Shown: positions 22,275 through 33,798, counted from the stretch's first letter. The stretch is DNA of 64,000 nt from Tolypocladium sp. Sup5 PDA-1 (GCA_000750105.3 JPHH03000036.1:62001-126000); one strand, 5' to 3'. Translations and numbers: made by a program. The notes: generated from the letters alone by a model not told the origin.

Positions 22275-24571
22275 TCATCTGCTCGGAGCCGGGCTCCGGC
22301 TCTGCTCAGTCGTCCTCGTCGGGAACCCGGCAATGTCTTTAAGCTCCACCTTTGCCTTGTCGTTCTCGTAGCCAGTGTCCATGCTCTCGTGTTCGTCTTC
22401 TTGATGTTCCGCAATGTCGACTTGGTACAGTGGCTCGAGGGTCGCGTTCTTTTGCAGCAGAAGCCACCGCCTGCACCACCAGGGAAACGCCTTGGTAACC
22501 TGGTACCGCATAAACACCCTCGTGGGGACGCCAAAGATGTAGTCCAGCTCTTCCAGCGTCCGCTGCTTCGTCTCGGGAAGCCACAGGAAGATCATGATGA
22601 GTGCCAGGACGTTGAAGAGCGAGTAAAGGCCAAACGAGCCGAAGGCGCCGAGCCGGTCCAGCATCAGGGGGAAGGTGATGGAAAGCACCGATGCCCAGAA
22701 CAAGCACGTCGCCACGGCCCAGGCCATGCCCACCTCGCGATGGGACAGCGGAAACACCTCGGCCGAGTATGTAAAGGGTACGGGCCCTTCGCCGGGCGAG
22801 TAGAACGCGGCAAACAGATAGACGAACAGCGCGACAACGCCCATATGCGCGCCGCCATTTCCCTCAATATGAGTGCTGATCCCGGCTGCCAACAGCGTCC
22901 AGGCCATCTGAGGAAACGTGAATAGCAAGAGGGACCGTCGCCCAAAAGTGTCGATGGTCCATATGGCCGGGAAAGCAAAGAGGAAGTTGATGAGCGCGAA
23001 CCCCCATGTGGCCAGCAGGGCCTCGAAGTCGGAGGCGCCGGCCGCTTGGAAGACTGAAGCGGAGTAAAAGGCGATGATGTTGATGCCACACATCTGCTGT
23101 GCGATCATGACAACAAAGGATGCGAGGGTGGCGCGGCGGATTCGGGGGATGGTGAAGAGCTCGATGAACCTGCCGATGTAGTTGCCGCGGCCGCAGAACT
23201 CGCGCTCGACCTGCAGCTGGACGTGGATGTAGTAGAGATCGCGGGCGGCCTGGACGGGGCAGTTCCGCAAACGAAACAGCGACTGCAAGGCGTCGGCATA
23301 TCGGTTCTTCTTGATGTACCAACGCGGGGATTCGGGGCACAGGAAGATGAGAACGGCCAGCGGCACGGCGGGGATAAAGGCCGACCCGAGCTGGTACCGC
23401 CAGGCCTCGCTGCCAATCTTCTTGACGGCCAAGTTGGCGCAGGTGCCGAGGAAGATGCCAAACGCCGTCCACAGTTGCCAGCTCATGACGAGAGCTCCTC
23501 GAATAGGCGCTGGAGAGTTCTCGGCTGCGTAGATGGGCACTACGGTGCCCGTCAGCTACCGGGAGGGAAGAGGGGTAAGATACAGGAGCGGAACTCACCA
23601 GTCGATGCCTTGGTGCCCATGCCGACACCTAGAAGCAGGCGGCAGCCCAGAAGCTGAACCCAGGTGTCGCAGAAAGCGCTGGCAATAACAGGCCATAGGC
23701 AAAAGTTGGCGGCGACGAAGATGGTGCCACGCCGGCCAAAGTAGTTGTTGATGGGATCCGACAGCCAGCAACCGAAAAACGCGGTCCCGATGTAGGGCGC
23801 GGCGTTGACGAGGCCAACTATTAACTTATCATGGATGGTACTGTCGGCGATGCCGTAGGCCTTGGGGAACTCGAGGTTGGCGCCATTGGAACCCGTTTGG
23901 TCCCAGCCCTGGACGGCGGCGCCGATGGAGCAGGTGATGATGGTGAGGTAGAGGACCCTGGGGATGCGCCACTTGTGCAGGACCTCGTCGCGGAGGGATT
24001 CGATCTCCTGGTCAGTGAGGGCCTCGTCGCCAGTGATGTCCTCGTAGCCGGTCGGGTCCTGGGCGACGAGGGCGCCCTTGCGGATGATGGGGCGGTGGTC
24101 GTCGAGGCCCTTGATGCGGCAGAATTCGTCGACTTGGGCGAGGAGGGTTCGTCGCGGGATGCCGATCAGGGGATTCTTGATTCTGCAGGCAGTGGAGAGG
24201 GGAGCTGTCAGGAATGGGGTGGCCACGGGGGAGGACTGGGGAGGGCAGATCGGCGTACTTGGCTTCAACGTTGGCGTTGATGTTGACGTAGGGCTCGGAG
24301 CCGCGCGAGCGAAAGCCGGCTTCGATGGAGGAGGAGGCGTGGAAGTCGTTTGAGGTGCTGTTGAGGAGGAGAGGGTCAGTATAAGCGGCGGTTCGGTTCG
24401 CGGAGACGAGGCATGATGAGACAAGACTCGCAGCGACACGGCGGAGCGTCGCATCGCATGGCACCCCGCTGCAAGGAACCGCCAGAAGGGGAGGAATGGC
24501 AGGAATGAGGGCGCATACCTCCTGGCCTCGTCGACCCTGTCTCTCGAAGCCATCGTGTCTCTCGAAGCCAT
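22275..24571 (-). CDS. MFS sugar transporter
   Basis: Sugar porter family transporter, 12 predicted helices, plasma membrane; substrate unknown. Exons: 24519-24571, 24259-24357, 23599-24182 and 22275-23539, giving 666 aa if the first Met of MASRDTMASRD is used. Family signatures: PIYAAENSPAPIRGAL, PESPRWYIKKNRYADA, QQMCGINIIAFYSASVF, the internal DTFGRR, and PETKQRTLEELDYIF. The long hydrophilic N-terminus (residues 1-120, including NANVEAKIKNPLIGIPRRTL) and acidic C-tail are typical of one fungal subgroup. Unspliced reading of the 5' end gives a spurious Pro/Ser-rich N-terminus. The start is uncertain: two identical ATGGCTTCGAGAGACA copies (24571, 24553) lie in tandem behind a GAGCCT repeat that extends the frame to 24628. 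Confidence 0.9.
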
Positions 24572-27164
24572 CGTGGGCGCGGGAGCCTGAGCCTGAGCCT
24601 GAGCCTGAGCGACAGCCGCAGCCCGCAAGCACCACCACGACGAGGGGAAAATCCGGGGAAGCGGCCGCAGGAATGGCGGAGGTGGAGAAAGGGTCCTATC
24701 CAGGTCTCTCAGGCTGCCGACGAGCCGCAGAGGCGAGGGGCGCGATGAGGGCAGGCACCCAGCGACATATAAAGAAGCAAGGCCAGACAGCCGGCGGATG
24801 GGGGTGGGGGGGCTTTCAGTGAAAAGAGCAAAAGCGAGCGGCGGATGAAGCCCAAGGACGAGGCGGGACGAGGATGCGGTTGGCAGCCAGCCAGCCGGGG
24901 CGGTTCTCGGTGCTCGCTTCTCACCTCTCAGCGCAGGCCGGGGTCAAGCCAGTGGACTTGGATGGAGGCCAAACGGTCCCACTCGCCTGAACGTGGAGAG
25001 GGTGGAGCGATGGGTGCAGCGAAGTGAACTGGCCGCCCCCGACTCGACTCGCGGGACTCTGACGCTGGGCGACGACGAGCCGGGATAGGGCGTTGTTGGT
25101 TGGACGGCTAGCGCCACCCAACGGGCATGTTTGTGAGGGCGGCGACTCACGAGCGAGGGCGAGGTCAGGTAGCGGGGGTGCAGTGCCTGACCTACGAGTA
25201 CTGGACCCGTTTAGCGGGCAGCCCTGGCGACTCGGCATCTCAGACAACAGGTCCAAGGCAGACTGGCAGAATGGCTCGCAGAAGCCACAGCGATGCAAGT
25301 GAGGAGAAGCCGCCGCCCGTCTGGGGCGCACCGGCGGACGGCACTACCTTAGGTAGGCGTTGAGCCATCCAATGCGTGCCACCGAGTCTAGGGTTGGCGC
25401 TAGCCCGCGCTGTCGCACTTCCTGCATGTGCCTCGGGACGCCCTGTTACCGTATGCACCTGTGCCTCGTCATATGTACGAAGTAAGAAATTAAGAATATC
25501 AAGAGGCAGGATCATGTCGACCGAGTTCGTTCCGCCTACGTGGGATTTAGCGCGCGGCAGAGCCCAGGAGAAGGGCCGTCGATGTGCCCGCCCGTCGTCT
25601 CAATTGCCCGACGCCGGAGCCGCGCAACGACGACTGCTATTGTCCTCGACGACAATAGAGGGCCGTCGGCGTGTCCGCGCCGCTGCCAGGCCCGTACGGC
25701 CCGGCGTGACTGGCCAACCCAGGGACGGGCGGGTCGGCCGTTGTGGTGGCCCTGGTGGACACGGCCTATGTATTGTACGAGTATGTACGTTAGTCCGTAC
25801 AGGCGCGACATGATGGACGAACTGGCCCGGATGCGGTTTCAACGCCCGGGTCATCTCGCGGTGGGCGAATTCCCGCAGCGGGCTCAACGTCCAAACGTAT
25901 CGTATGTACATATGTACAGTGGTGTAGGTCTACTCCGTTGCCACCGACTCGATGCCGGCATCATGCACCTCACCTTGGCCGGCGAGGAAACCACTGCGCC
26001 ATTAACGTTCCGCGGGGGCAACAGCGGGAAGTGCACTTCTATTCCTGCCGGCGAACAGATGCAGACGCACGCCGGGAAACGGACAGTCACGGCCGTGAGA
26101 CATGGTGATGGAGGTTTCAAGATTGGCTTTCGGGGGACCCAACACCAACATCCGTCCCCTGCCAACACCCTTGGCACCGTAGCATCAGCCTGCTGACAGG
26201 CGGGGCGCGGCACGATGGCGGGTGATCGCGCGTATCCCTCGCTCACTCATCAATCAATCCACTGATGAGCGCTGTGGTAATCTCTGCGTTTGCCCTGCTG
26301 CCCTGTGGCCTCGGTGGTGCCATCGTCCAATGCGGTTGGGGTTGGTTGTGCGCTGCCCGGGCTTTGAGCTTTCTCTTCAAAACGTCTCGGAGCCCTCAGA
26401 CAACAATCGCTCAACAATTCAGTATCCCGCATCGCTGGACCCTTCTTTTCGCCGCCCCGTGGGTTCCCGCGCGCATGTCTCGGGCGCAACGCCAGCCAGA
26501 TCCAAGACAAGACAACAAGGCACGGCACGCTCGCACTCGCATGTGCCCTGCGTCAGTCTCAGCGCTTGCTACGGACTAGACGGCAGAGATTCCCGCGCGC
26601 GGGATTCCTCCGATGCCCGCCGGGTCGGCGGCAGACGGGAGACGGCAGCACCGCAAGCCACAGGCTGCGCGTTGGATCAGCACTTTGCTGCCAGCACGCC
26701 ACCAGCCATGGGGGCCCCCAATGGAGATGCGGCAGGGCATGTTTGTGCTACAATTGAGCGGCAGGTCTCGATGGCTGTTTGCCTGATGCCTAGATGTCGC
26801 TGTGGCAATCGAGTCGAGCAAGCAAGGAGGTGCGGCTCGAAAACAAGGAGTTCGTCCAACGACCTCTGCATATCTGACATCGTCCGTCCGCCACTCTGTA
26901 ACACACGGGCACGGGGCAACAGGCAGACAGCGCGTCCCTGTTTGTCATTGGATTCGCCACAGAGCACGAAGTAATGCTTCGTCGAGCTGTCCGCAGAGGG
27001 TTGCCGCGGCTGATTCTATGCAGGCTGCTCGCCGACTGCCTCACTCATCGCCGTGTCCGTTGACGCTCGCCAATTCAAGAATAAATGACTTCATTAAAGA
27101 TCCAGAGTCCAATAGAGCATGCATTTACTTCGTACCTGCTTAACCATTATATGCAGCGCATCCA
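24572..27164. other. Long intergenic region upstream of the transporter
   Basis: About 2.6 kb, GC-rich, with long but unconvincing ORFs on both strands and none matching a known protein. It includes a GCCTGA hexamer repeat at about 24588-24613 just upstream of the transporter start. Confidence 0.45.
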
Positions 27165-27497
27165 TCACCTCATCCAAGGCCCCATGCTCGTCAACCCGAA
27201 TTTACTCCAAAACCGCTGCGCCTTCCCCTGACCCTTTGTCGCCTCGTCCATTTCGGCCTTCAAGACGGGATTCACCCCCCTCTTCCGCATTCTTTCCTGC
27301 TTCTCGGCTGGGATCTTGTGCACTGGATGGTGGCCTGGCAGCCTTGACGGGTCCGTCTCTGTAGGGCCGCTGGAAGGTGTCTTGCCCCAGCGGAGGGCCG
27401 CCTGGGCTTCAGACTCGCGCTGTTGCCGCCTCTCATCCATGGATGCTGGTTCTGTGTTGCTGGTTGTGGGCGTTGACTTTGCCTCGTGTTTGTACAT
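27165..27497 (-). CDS. Small conserved-looking fungal protein
   Basis: 110-aa single-exon ORF, not recognised. It is hydrophilic, with no signal peptide or membrane segment. The C-terminal half (GHHPVHKIPAEKQERMRKRG, then FGLTSMGPWMR at the end) is dense in charged and aromatic residues, as in conserved proteins. The N-terminal 50 residues are polar and probably disordered. It lies alone, with over 2.5 kb free upstream of the transporter gene and 400 bp to the HET gene. The start at 27497 is the first Met; a second Met follows at residue 20. Confidence 0.5.
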   Translation of the reverse strand: MYKHEAKSTPTTSNTEPASMDERRQQRESEAQAALRWGKTPSSGPTETDPSRLPGHHPVHKIPAEKQERMRKRGVNPVLKAEMDEATKGQGKAQRFWSKFGLTSMGPWMR

Positions 27498-27901
27498 GTT
27501 TTATCTCGGATGATACGCGGTTGTCGGCCTTGTTTCAACTGGAGAAGATGTCGTTGGGCTTCTGGTGACTCGAGCTGGTTGAGGCAACGCTACCCTTAAG
27601 TAATACTTGTCATTGCCATGTCAGATCATCACTCGCCCCAGCTGTCACGGATCTGTTTTCTGTTTCCGCAGTAGACGGTAAGATTTTAGTGAGCCGGCCG
27701 GTATCAGGCAACCAACAGCGCTCTGTGGCAGTGCCGTGAGCGAGATCCACGAGCCGATCCGGCATGACATCATGGCCGTCAGATTAACCACACTACATAC
27801 ACTGCAGCATTCGCAGAGTCACAGTGCTTGCGGTGGATGTCGATGCCAATGGGGGCCATATCAGTTACTATTGACATCAGCATCGCGGTCCCAGTGTCCA
27901 C
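27498..27901. other. Intergenic
   Basis: 404 bp; upstream region of the small gene and 3' region of the HET gene. Nothing else seen. Confidence 0.5.
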
Positions 27902-29767
27902 TTACACTAGTGTGATGTCTTCCCACCCTCCACCAGTCCCATCGTCAAGCCCTGCAACTGCCTCGCCAAACATCACCCCCTGAACAAAGCCATCACCCAA
28001 CAGGCTGTACTCTTTCCCTCTGCCGCTCGAACCCCCTTGGCTGTGCATTTCCTTCAGAATGTACGGTACTCTCCCCCCGGGCATCACCACCACAACGTGG
28101 CCCTCCGCAGCAGACTCTGGTCCGAAGCCCACTCGTCCGTTTCCCGTCCTAAACATGCGTCTCTCGAGAGTGGTCATCTTGACCAGGTCGTCGAACCACC
28201 GGACATCTTGCCGAGTGCTTTCCGACAGCGTCTGCGGGTCACCGTGTGTGAACCAAGCACACCAGCTCTTAAACGCCTCCTCGTGCCTGCCTGGTTCCCC
28301 GTGCCACTCGACGTGAGCCAGCCCTCCTGCGATGACGGCCCCAAACTCAAAGTCGCTTTCTGATGCCACGCCAGCGCTGCAGCCAAAGACTTCTCGCCAA
28401 CTATCCAAAAGGGCCTCGCCTGGTGGGGACGAACTTGAAGCGGGATATCCGGGGGCAGTGGTCGATATCGTGCCGAGAACCAGTGCCTTGGTGGCAACCC
28501 TCCCTGCGCCGACCCGATTCCATACCGCTTTTCGATCCCCAGATGCCGTCTTGAGAGCAGTGCGCCTGGTGCGCTCAGAGTACCAGCGGTGGAATGTTTC
28601 GTCAACCGAGGCAGTCCAGTCCGGAACCCAGCTCGGTAGCCCCTCCAGTCGACGCCGCACACTGGAATACTGGCAAATATGGCTGAGCACGTCCAGCTTG
28701 CCGGATGTTTGAATCATGGCAGAAGCGGCATCTTCAAACAGTTGCGTCGCGGGAATGGTGTAGTCGACTCGCATCTTGGACCTCAAGTCTTCGCCTTCGT
28801 CTCCAAGACCTAGCCCGAGGATCCCGAAGATGTGGTCCCGAGGGTCGACGCAATCCCGTGTTCGAAAGAGCGCGAGCGCCCCCAGCAGGTTCGTCCCTCC
28901 GTATTCTTCAGCACTACGCATGACGTGCAGCAGGTCCAGCCTCATCGTCGCCTGGAGCAAGGACAAGCCTCCATTTGCGCTGCTCGGCATATCGATATAG
29001 CCTCTCGATTCCCCGTCCGCCTCGCGTCTGGCCGCCCAACAGCATCCACCCTCGTGATCTCTCAGGCTCGCAAAGGCAGCCAGCAAGGTCGCGCCGTCAA
29101 TCTCGGAGCGACCACAGCGAAACGTGACCCGTCCCGCGAGCACAAACTCCTGCACGGTCCAAACGCGGGTCCACCACGGCGCGGCGAAGAAGGCAATGAC
29201 GGAGTCGCGCAGCGTTTCCGAGTGGGAGTCCAGCCCTGCCTGCACCGTGATGTGTGGCTGCAGTGACGGCTCGTAGTGCCACTCTGGGTGCTCGGCAGCT
29301 TGCTCGAGGAAGCTCATGCCGACTTCAAAGGGCGCCGAGACGGTGGAGAGGAAGACGAGGACAGAACAGGCGCGCGAGTAGACTTGGCGCATGAGAGAGA
29401 CCTGCGCAGCGCGTTCCCCAAGGTCCGTCTGGTCGATGCACAGGGCATCGATCCAGAGGTATGCATTCGTAGGCTCAGGCTCAGGCTCATCGTCGAGAGC
29501 AATCGAGGACGCCAAGCAGCTCAATATCGAGTGCAGGTTGCGGGTCACGGAGACTGTCCCGCCCGAGTACGTCAACGGTACAGTATCGGACGGGTCTCCC
29601 CAGACATATGAGAGGGCAACAAAGGGAGGGACGGAGCTGGCTTTGATGGAGACGGCGGTGAAGGTGAGGGTTATGGCGGCGAGTCCCGAGCCGTGTCCGA
29701 CTCTGTTTAGGCTCAGCAGCCGAATCTCACCGTCTTGCAACGGTTCGTACTCGAGGGTTGGCGGCAT
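27902..29767 (-). CDS. HET-domain (heterokaryon incompatibility) protein
   Basis: Single-exon gene, 621 aa from the chosen Met at 29767 (an in-frame extension reaches 29836). MPPTLEYEPLQDGEIRLLSL is the usual start of HET proteins. The HET domain occupies about residues 20-170: VALSYVWGDPSD, the NAYLWIDALCIDQTDLGERA motif and QVSLMRQVYSRA are all present. Family members trigger cell death or incompatibility after fusion of unlike hyphae; many are of unknown role. The remainder includes LFRTRDCVDPRDHIFGILGL, also common in the family. No death-effector or NACHT/WD40 partner domain is fused. Such genes are often multi-copy and fast evolving. Confidence 0.92.
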   Translation of the reverse strand: MPPTLEYEPLQDGEIRLLSLNRVGHGSGLAAITLTFTAVSIKASSVPPFVALSYVWGDPSDTVPLTYSGGTVSVTRNLHSILSCLASSIALDDEPEPEPTNAYLWIDALCIDQTDLGERAAQVSLMRQVYSRACSVLVFLSTVSAPFEVGMSFLEQAAEHPEWHYEPSLQPHITVQAGLDSHSETLRDSVIAFFAAPWWTRVWTVQEFVLAGRVTFRCGRSEIDGATLLAAFASLRDHEGGCCWAARREADGESRGYIDMPSSANGGLSLLQATMRLDLLHVMRSAEEYGGTNLLGALALFRTRDCVDPRDHIFGILGLGLGDEGEDLRSKMRVDYTIPATQLFEDAASAMIQTSGKLDVLSHICQYSSVRRRLEGLPSWVPDWTASVDETFHRWYSERTRRTALKTASGDRKAVWNRVGAGRVATKALVLGTISTTAPGYPASSSSPPGEALLDSWREVFGCSAGVASESDFEFGAVIAGGLAHVEWHGEPGRHEEAFKSWCAWFTHGDPQTLSESTRQDVRWFDDLVKMTTLERRMFRTGNGRVGFGPESAAEGHVVVVMPGGRVPYILKEMHSQGGSSGRGKEYSLLGDGFVQGVMFGEAVAGLDDGTGGGWEDITLV

Positions 29768-29992
29768 CTTGTCGCGGGCTTCCGCACACTTCGATGGCTT
29801 TAGGAAGTACGGATACATGGGGAACACGAACGGCACATGTATGCACCATGATGACGACGAATCTCACCCATGGCCGCGCACATCAATCAACCCACTGACC
29901 CCGCTTCCGCCCTGGCAGATATCAATCGTCCATCAGATACACCACGCCTTTGGGTCGGCAGAGACTTCACAGGTTTATTGAGTCTTGATCGC

Positions 29993-30938
29993 CTAACCTC
30001 CATTGATACCACCACTGACCGAAATGAACTGCCCGGTGATCCAGCGGCTCCTTTCACTAGTCAAAAGGAGCACGGCATCCGCAATATCCTCGACCGTCCC
30101 AACCCTCTCTTCGGCTCTGGTAATTGACAGGAGATTCCTTGACCGGTTCGACTTCCGGCACCGGCGGCAACGAGTCCGTCAAGACAGGCCCGGGCGCAAT
30201 AGTGTTGACCGTAATTTTCTTGCCGTCGCGGCCAATCTGTGGACAGTTTAGCAAGGCCACATGTCCACCTCGAATATGACGAGAAGACATCTGCTTCGGC
30301 AAACGTACCTCTCGGGACATGGTAAAGGTCAGCTGGTCCATGGCTGCCTTGGCCGAGGCATGGATGGGCATCTGTACGAATCCAAGCTTGGAGGCGACGC
30401 TTCCGATGTTAATGATGCGGCCGTTCCAAGGCATATGTGGGTAGGCCGATTGGAGCAGAAGCACTGGCCCGACAACTGCGACCCGGAACGTCTTCATGAT
30501 GTCCTCGGGCTTACTGTCGAGGATGGTTCCGTATGCGACGAAAGCCGCATTGTTCACTTTGGAAGAAACGTTCAGTATTAGCAACACTGCATCTTTCTCA
30601 CGCCCCGACTCGAGGAAATTTGCCTTGCACATACCGATGATGTCAATGTGGTCAACCCCAAAGCTACCAAGGGTCTCGTCCACAATCTTCTTGCTTCCCT
30701 CCCGGGTTGATACGTCGGCCCGTACGATGGCGACTCGGCCCTTTCCTACGGCAGACTCAATGCTCGAGCCAACCTCGGCGGCCCGCGAGGCAGAGGACTC
30801 GGAGACGTAGTTGATGGTCACACGAGCCCCAGCGCGGGCCAGAGTGAGTGCGATGGCGGCCCCGATGCCGTTTTCTCGGCCAGAGCCCGTGACAATGGCC
30901 ACTTTGTTGGCGAGTGAGAGGCCATCTGAAGACGACAT
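29993..30938 (-). pseudogene. Short-chain dehydrogenase/reductase, frameshifted
   Basis: NAD(P)-dependent SDR. Exons 30635-30938, 30309-30556, and a third from 30236 downward; both introns have branch-like CTAA sites. The cofactor motif is present (VTGSGRENGIG) and NNAA is restored by splicing. The catalytic Tyr of Y-x-x-x-K is His here (PIHASAKAAM), while the Ser in GSVASK remains. Near 30130-30137 the frame breaks. The expected C-terminal sequence (VGTVEDIADAVLLL ... GQFISVSGGINGG) continues in another frame to a stop at 29993, consistent with loss of one TC/CT unit in a TCTC run or an assembly error. The frame as given ends at 30057 with an unrelated tail. It is probably non-functional or altered. 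It lies just upstream of the HET gene on the same strand. Confidence 0.75.
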
Positions 30939-31587
30939 TTTTCTGGTTCAGGAATAAAATAAAGGTGCGCAAGGGAGTTGGCTTGGCTGATGCAGGTATG
31001 GCCTCTGCCGTCGATGCGTAAGATGCGATCCTGGGGAGAGCGGACGGGTCAAGGATATAAATACAACGCCGCCTGTCAAGCTCTTTTCTTATTTGTATGC
31101 AATACATGGCGTCGCGAATTACAAATTACATTACTGTTTCGCGCATTACAAATTCCAACATTTTCGCAAGCTGCATTCACATCCGTGGTGGACATTGAAG
31201 GGTACGAAGGGTACGGAGTCTACGGAGTACGAAGTAGGCCTACCGACTTATTCGTACATGTACGCGATTAAGCCAGATTTCCTAAATAGGAAAATGGATC
31301 CAAGAATCGCCTAAGCTCATTCGGGATATTGGTCACCCCTGCAAGTGGACCTGCCCAACCCAACTCAAAACTCAAAAGATGTAAGTTAAGGTGGCTTCGT
31401 GGAATCCTCTCTCTTGCTCCACGGATCACAGAGAGCGTAATTAGTAAGGGAGACAAGGATCAATACCTATCAATTGATTCCAAAGAGAAACGGCCTCATT
31501 GACCGCAGTGATGTACAATATTCCATACCCAGCATCGCCATCATTTGTACTACATGTCCCGGCCAACTATAAGAAATCAAATTGGTA
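30939..31587. other. Intergenic
   Basis: 650 bp; promoter of the SDR and 3' region of Abp2. Near 31200-31240 there are tandem TACGGAGT copies (gtacggagtctacggagtac). No gene seen. Confidence 0.5.
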
Positions 31588-33798
31588 TCAGTCCTCCTCC
31601 ATCCACTCCCTCCCCAGCGAGGACATGACCTTGTCCCGCAGGCTCGCCAGCTCCCTGTCGCGCTTGACCATCTCCTCGACGAGCGCCTGGTACTTCCGCT
31701 TCCAGTCGTCCGACGACAGCGGCGTCTCCTGCTCCCCCCCTCCAGCGGCGGCATCCGCGCCCGGGGTGGCCTCGGCCTCCTTCTTGGGCTTCTTCCACAT
31801 GGTGCGCGGCACGTACTGCGGCATGGTGAAGCCACCCTTGACGTGCCCGAAGCGGTACTCCCAGTCGCACTTGTAGACGTACGAGTCGTCGTTCTCGCCC
31901 ATGCGCATGCACTTGGGCCGCGTGGTCACGAGCGTCATGGAGCCGGCCAGGGCCGCGAGGTTGATGAGGAATGCCTGCGGGGATGTGGACGTCTTGTACA
32001 TGTTCTGCAGCATGGAGTTGACAATGGCCGTCGACTCCTCGACGCCGGCCGGCTCGTCCGGGTTGCCATCGGCGTCGATCCACTCCGAGTCGGCCATGGA
32101 GCGCACAAAGTAAGCCACGAGGCCGTCGACGTTGGTGCGGTCCTCCATCTTCTCAAAGTAGTACTCTGGCATGTTCTCGGGGCCCTCGCAGCCGTTGCTG
32201 GGCACGTTGCTGGCCTGCTCGTAGGCGTCCGTCGCCTCCTTTGCGAACCTCTGCCAGCCGTGGTCGGGCTTTTGGTTTTGGAACGTCTGCGGAGGAGCCT
32301 CTTGCTGGGCTGCTTGCTGTTCGCCATTGTTCTGCCCGTTGACCGTCACTAGCGGAGGCGGAGGCGGCGGCGGCGCTGGTGCTGGGGGCGTGGCCAGCCG
32401 CACTGAGCCGCCTTGTCGCTGTGGGACTTGTAGCGAAATGCTCGGCCTGGCTGGCCGGGATCCTTCCTGAGGCATCTGAGTCTGCTGCTGTGTCTGCTGC
32501 GGCATCGAAGTAGAAGGTATTTCCCCATTCATGTGAGGGTGGCTCGTTTGCTGGTGGCCATTATTCATCTGTTGAGGGGGCCCGGCAACGATGGGGCCTC
32601 CTGCGTTTGCAGCTTGCGTGGCCGTCCAGGACTGCATCGCAGGGCTGGTTCCATCTACCGGGGTGCGAATCATCGGCGGCCTTCCTCGCTGTTTCCCACC
32701 AGAGTCATTGCCGCCAGGTTTCCACGCCGAGGATACATTCTTCGCTCCCCGTCTATGGTTAGAAGGCTTCGGCTTGGACGGCGTGATGGCCGACCGCGGC
32801 TCAAGGGCATCGTCCCAGAATGTGCCTCTTGATGTCGGAGTGACGGCCGACTGAGGCCACACGGCTGACTGAGGCCACCGGCTGTCGTTTGGTCCCCAGC
32901 TGCCCCCATTCTGGGGCCGGTTCGGGTCCATGGGTATCGACGCACGCCCATCTGGATGGGCCGACCATGGCTGCAGTCCGTGCCGGTAGTCATCTACCGC
33001 AGAGGATGGCGACAGACGCTGTCTCTGGGACGGGGAGCCGGTCGCCTCGTCTCCCTCGGGCCTCTTGCGACCTCGCTTGGGGCGGATATGCGGCAGAAGT
33101 GCTCTCAGTGCCATGTCATCTTCAAAGGCAACGCCATCGCGGACAGGCCAAGCGATTGGATTGGGGTCAGTGGGTATCTTGGTCCAGTAGTCGTTTGGTA
33201 TGTCCATGAGATACTCGAAGAATGCCCTGACGTGCATCGAGTTCATCCATTTCTGCTCGCATGAGTCTCTGTACCAGGCAAACTGCACACACGGACGACT
33301 GAATCTTACCTTGAGGCGAACTCCATACTGTGCAATCTTCTGCGAGCTCTCATCCTTGCTTGGGTCCGGCGGCTCGACGCCGAGCATGGTGGTCAACTCG
33401 GTCCACGTCTTAATCTCCTTGCTATAGAACTTGCGGACGAGCCCGTAGATGGCAAACGGGTGAAAGGCCTTGCCGCCACTCCTGGGCGGGCTGCGGAACG
33501 CCTCCCGAAGGCTCTCCGTGTCGGCGGCCAGGGACAGCGCCGGGTTGCAGTAGAAGACGAAGCACACGTAGGCGTCCTCGATGGAGTCAGCAGTCACGTC
33601 CCGCTCGGGCAGGGTCGGCCGCACGACGAAGCCGCCCTGGGCGGGCATGGCCACCACGGGGTCCCCGGCCTGCTGCTGCTGCTGCTGCTGCTGGCCCAAG
33701 CCCTGGGGGGGGGGCATCACGCGAGCGGCGCTGGCCGTGTAAGCCCTCGGGCTCCCAGCTATCGATGAGTGGTGTGGGGACACGGGATGCGTCCCCAA
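31588..33798 (-). CDS. abp2: ARS-binding protein 2 (Abp2)-like DNA-binding protein
   Basis: Nuclear DNA-binding protein of the Abp2 family, named after the fission yeast protein that binds replication origins. Residues about 60-230 form the conserved domain (VRPTLPERDVTADSIEDAYV, AFHPFAIYGLVRKFYSKEIK, WTELTTMLGVEPPDPSKDE, FFEYLMDIPNDYW). The rest is Gln/Pro-rich and disordered (polyQ near 37-44, polyP near 480), with a C-terminal coiled coil (WKRKYQALVEEMVKRDRELA). The ORF reads through, but 33253-33309 is almost certainly a 57-nt intron: it has a GTAAGA donor and GAGCAG acceptor, and removing it joins YGVRLK to KWMNSMHV. That gives 717 instead of 736 aa. Confidence 0.8.
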   Translation of the reverse strand: MGTHPVSPHHSSIAGSPRAYTASAARVMPPPQGLGQQQQQQQQAGDPVVAMPAQGGFVVRPTLPERDVTADSIEDAYVCFVFYCNPALSLAADTESLREAFRSPPRSGGKAFHPFAIYGLVRKFYSKEIKTWTELTTMLGVEPPDPSKDESSQKIAQYGVRLKVRFSRPCVQFAWYRDSCEQKWMNSMHVRAFFEYLMDIPNDYWTKIPTDPNPIAWPVRDGVAFEDDMALRALLPHIRPKRGRKRPEGDEATGSPSQRQRLSPSSAVDDYRHGLQPWSAHPDGRASIPMDPNRPQNGGSWGPNDSRWPQSAVWPQSAVTPTSRGTFWDDALEPRSAITPSKPKPSNHRRGAKNVSSAWKPGGNDSGGKQRGRPPMIRTPVDGTSPAMQSWTATQAANAGGPIVAGPPQQMNNGHQQTSHPHMNGEIPSTSMPQQTQQQTQMPQEGSRPARPSISLQVPQRQGGSVRLATPPAPAPPPPPPPLVTVNGQNNGEQQAAQQEAPPQTFQNQKPDHGWQRFAKEATDAYEQASNVPSNGCEGPENMPEYYFEKMEDRTNVDGLVAYFVRSMADSEWIDADGNPDEPAGVEESTAIVNSMLQNMYKTSTSPQAFLINLAALAGSMTLVTTRPKCMRMGENDDSYVYKCDWEYRFGHVKGGFTMPQYVPRTMWKKPKKEAEATPGADAAAGGGEQETPLSSDDWKRKYQALVEEMVKRDRELASLRDKVMSSLGREWMEED

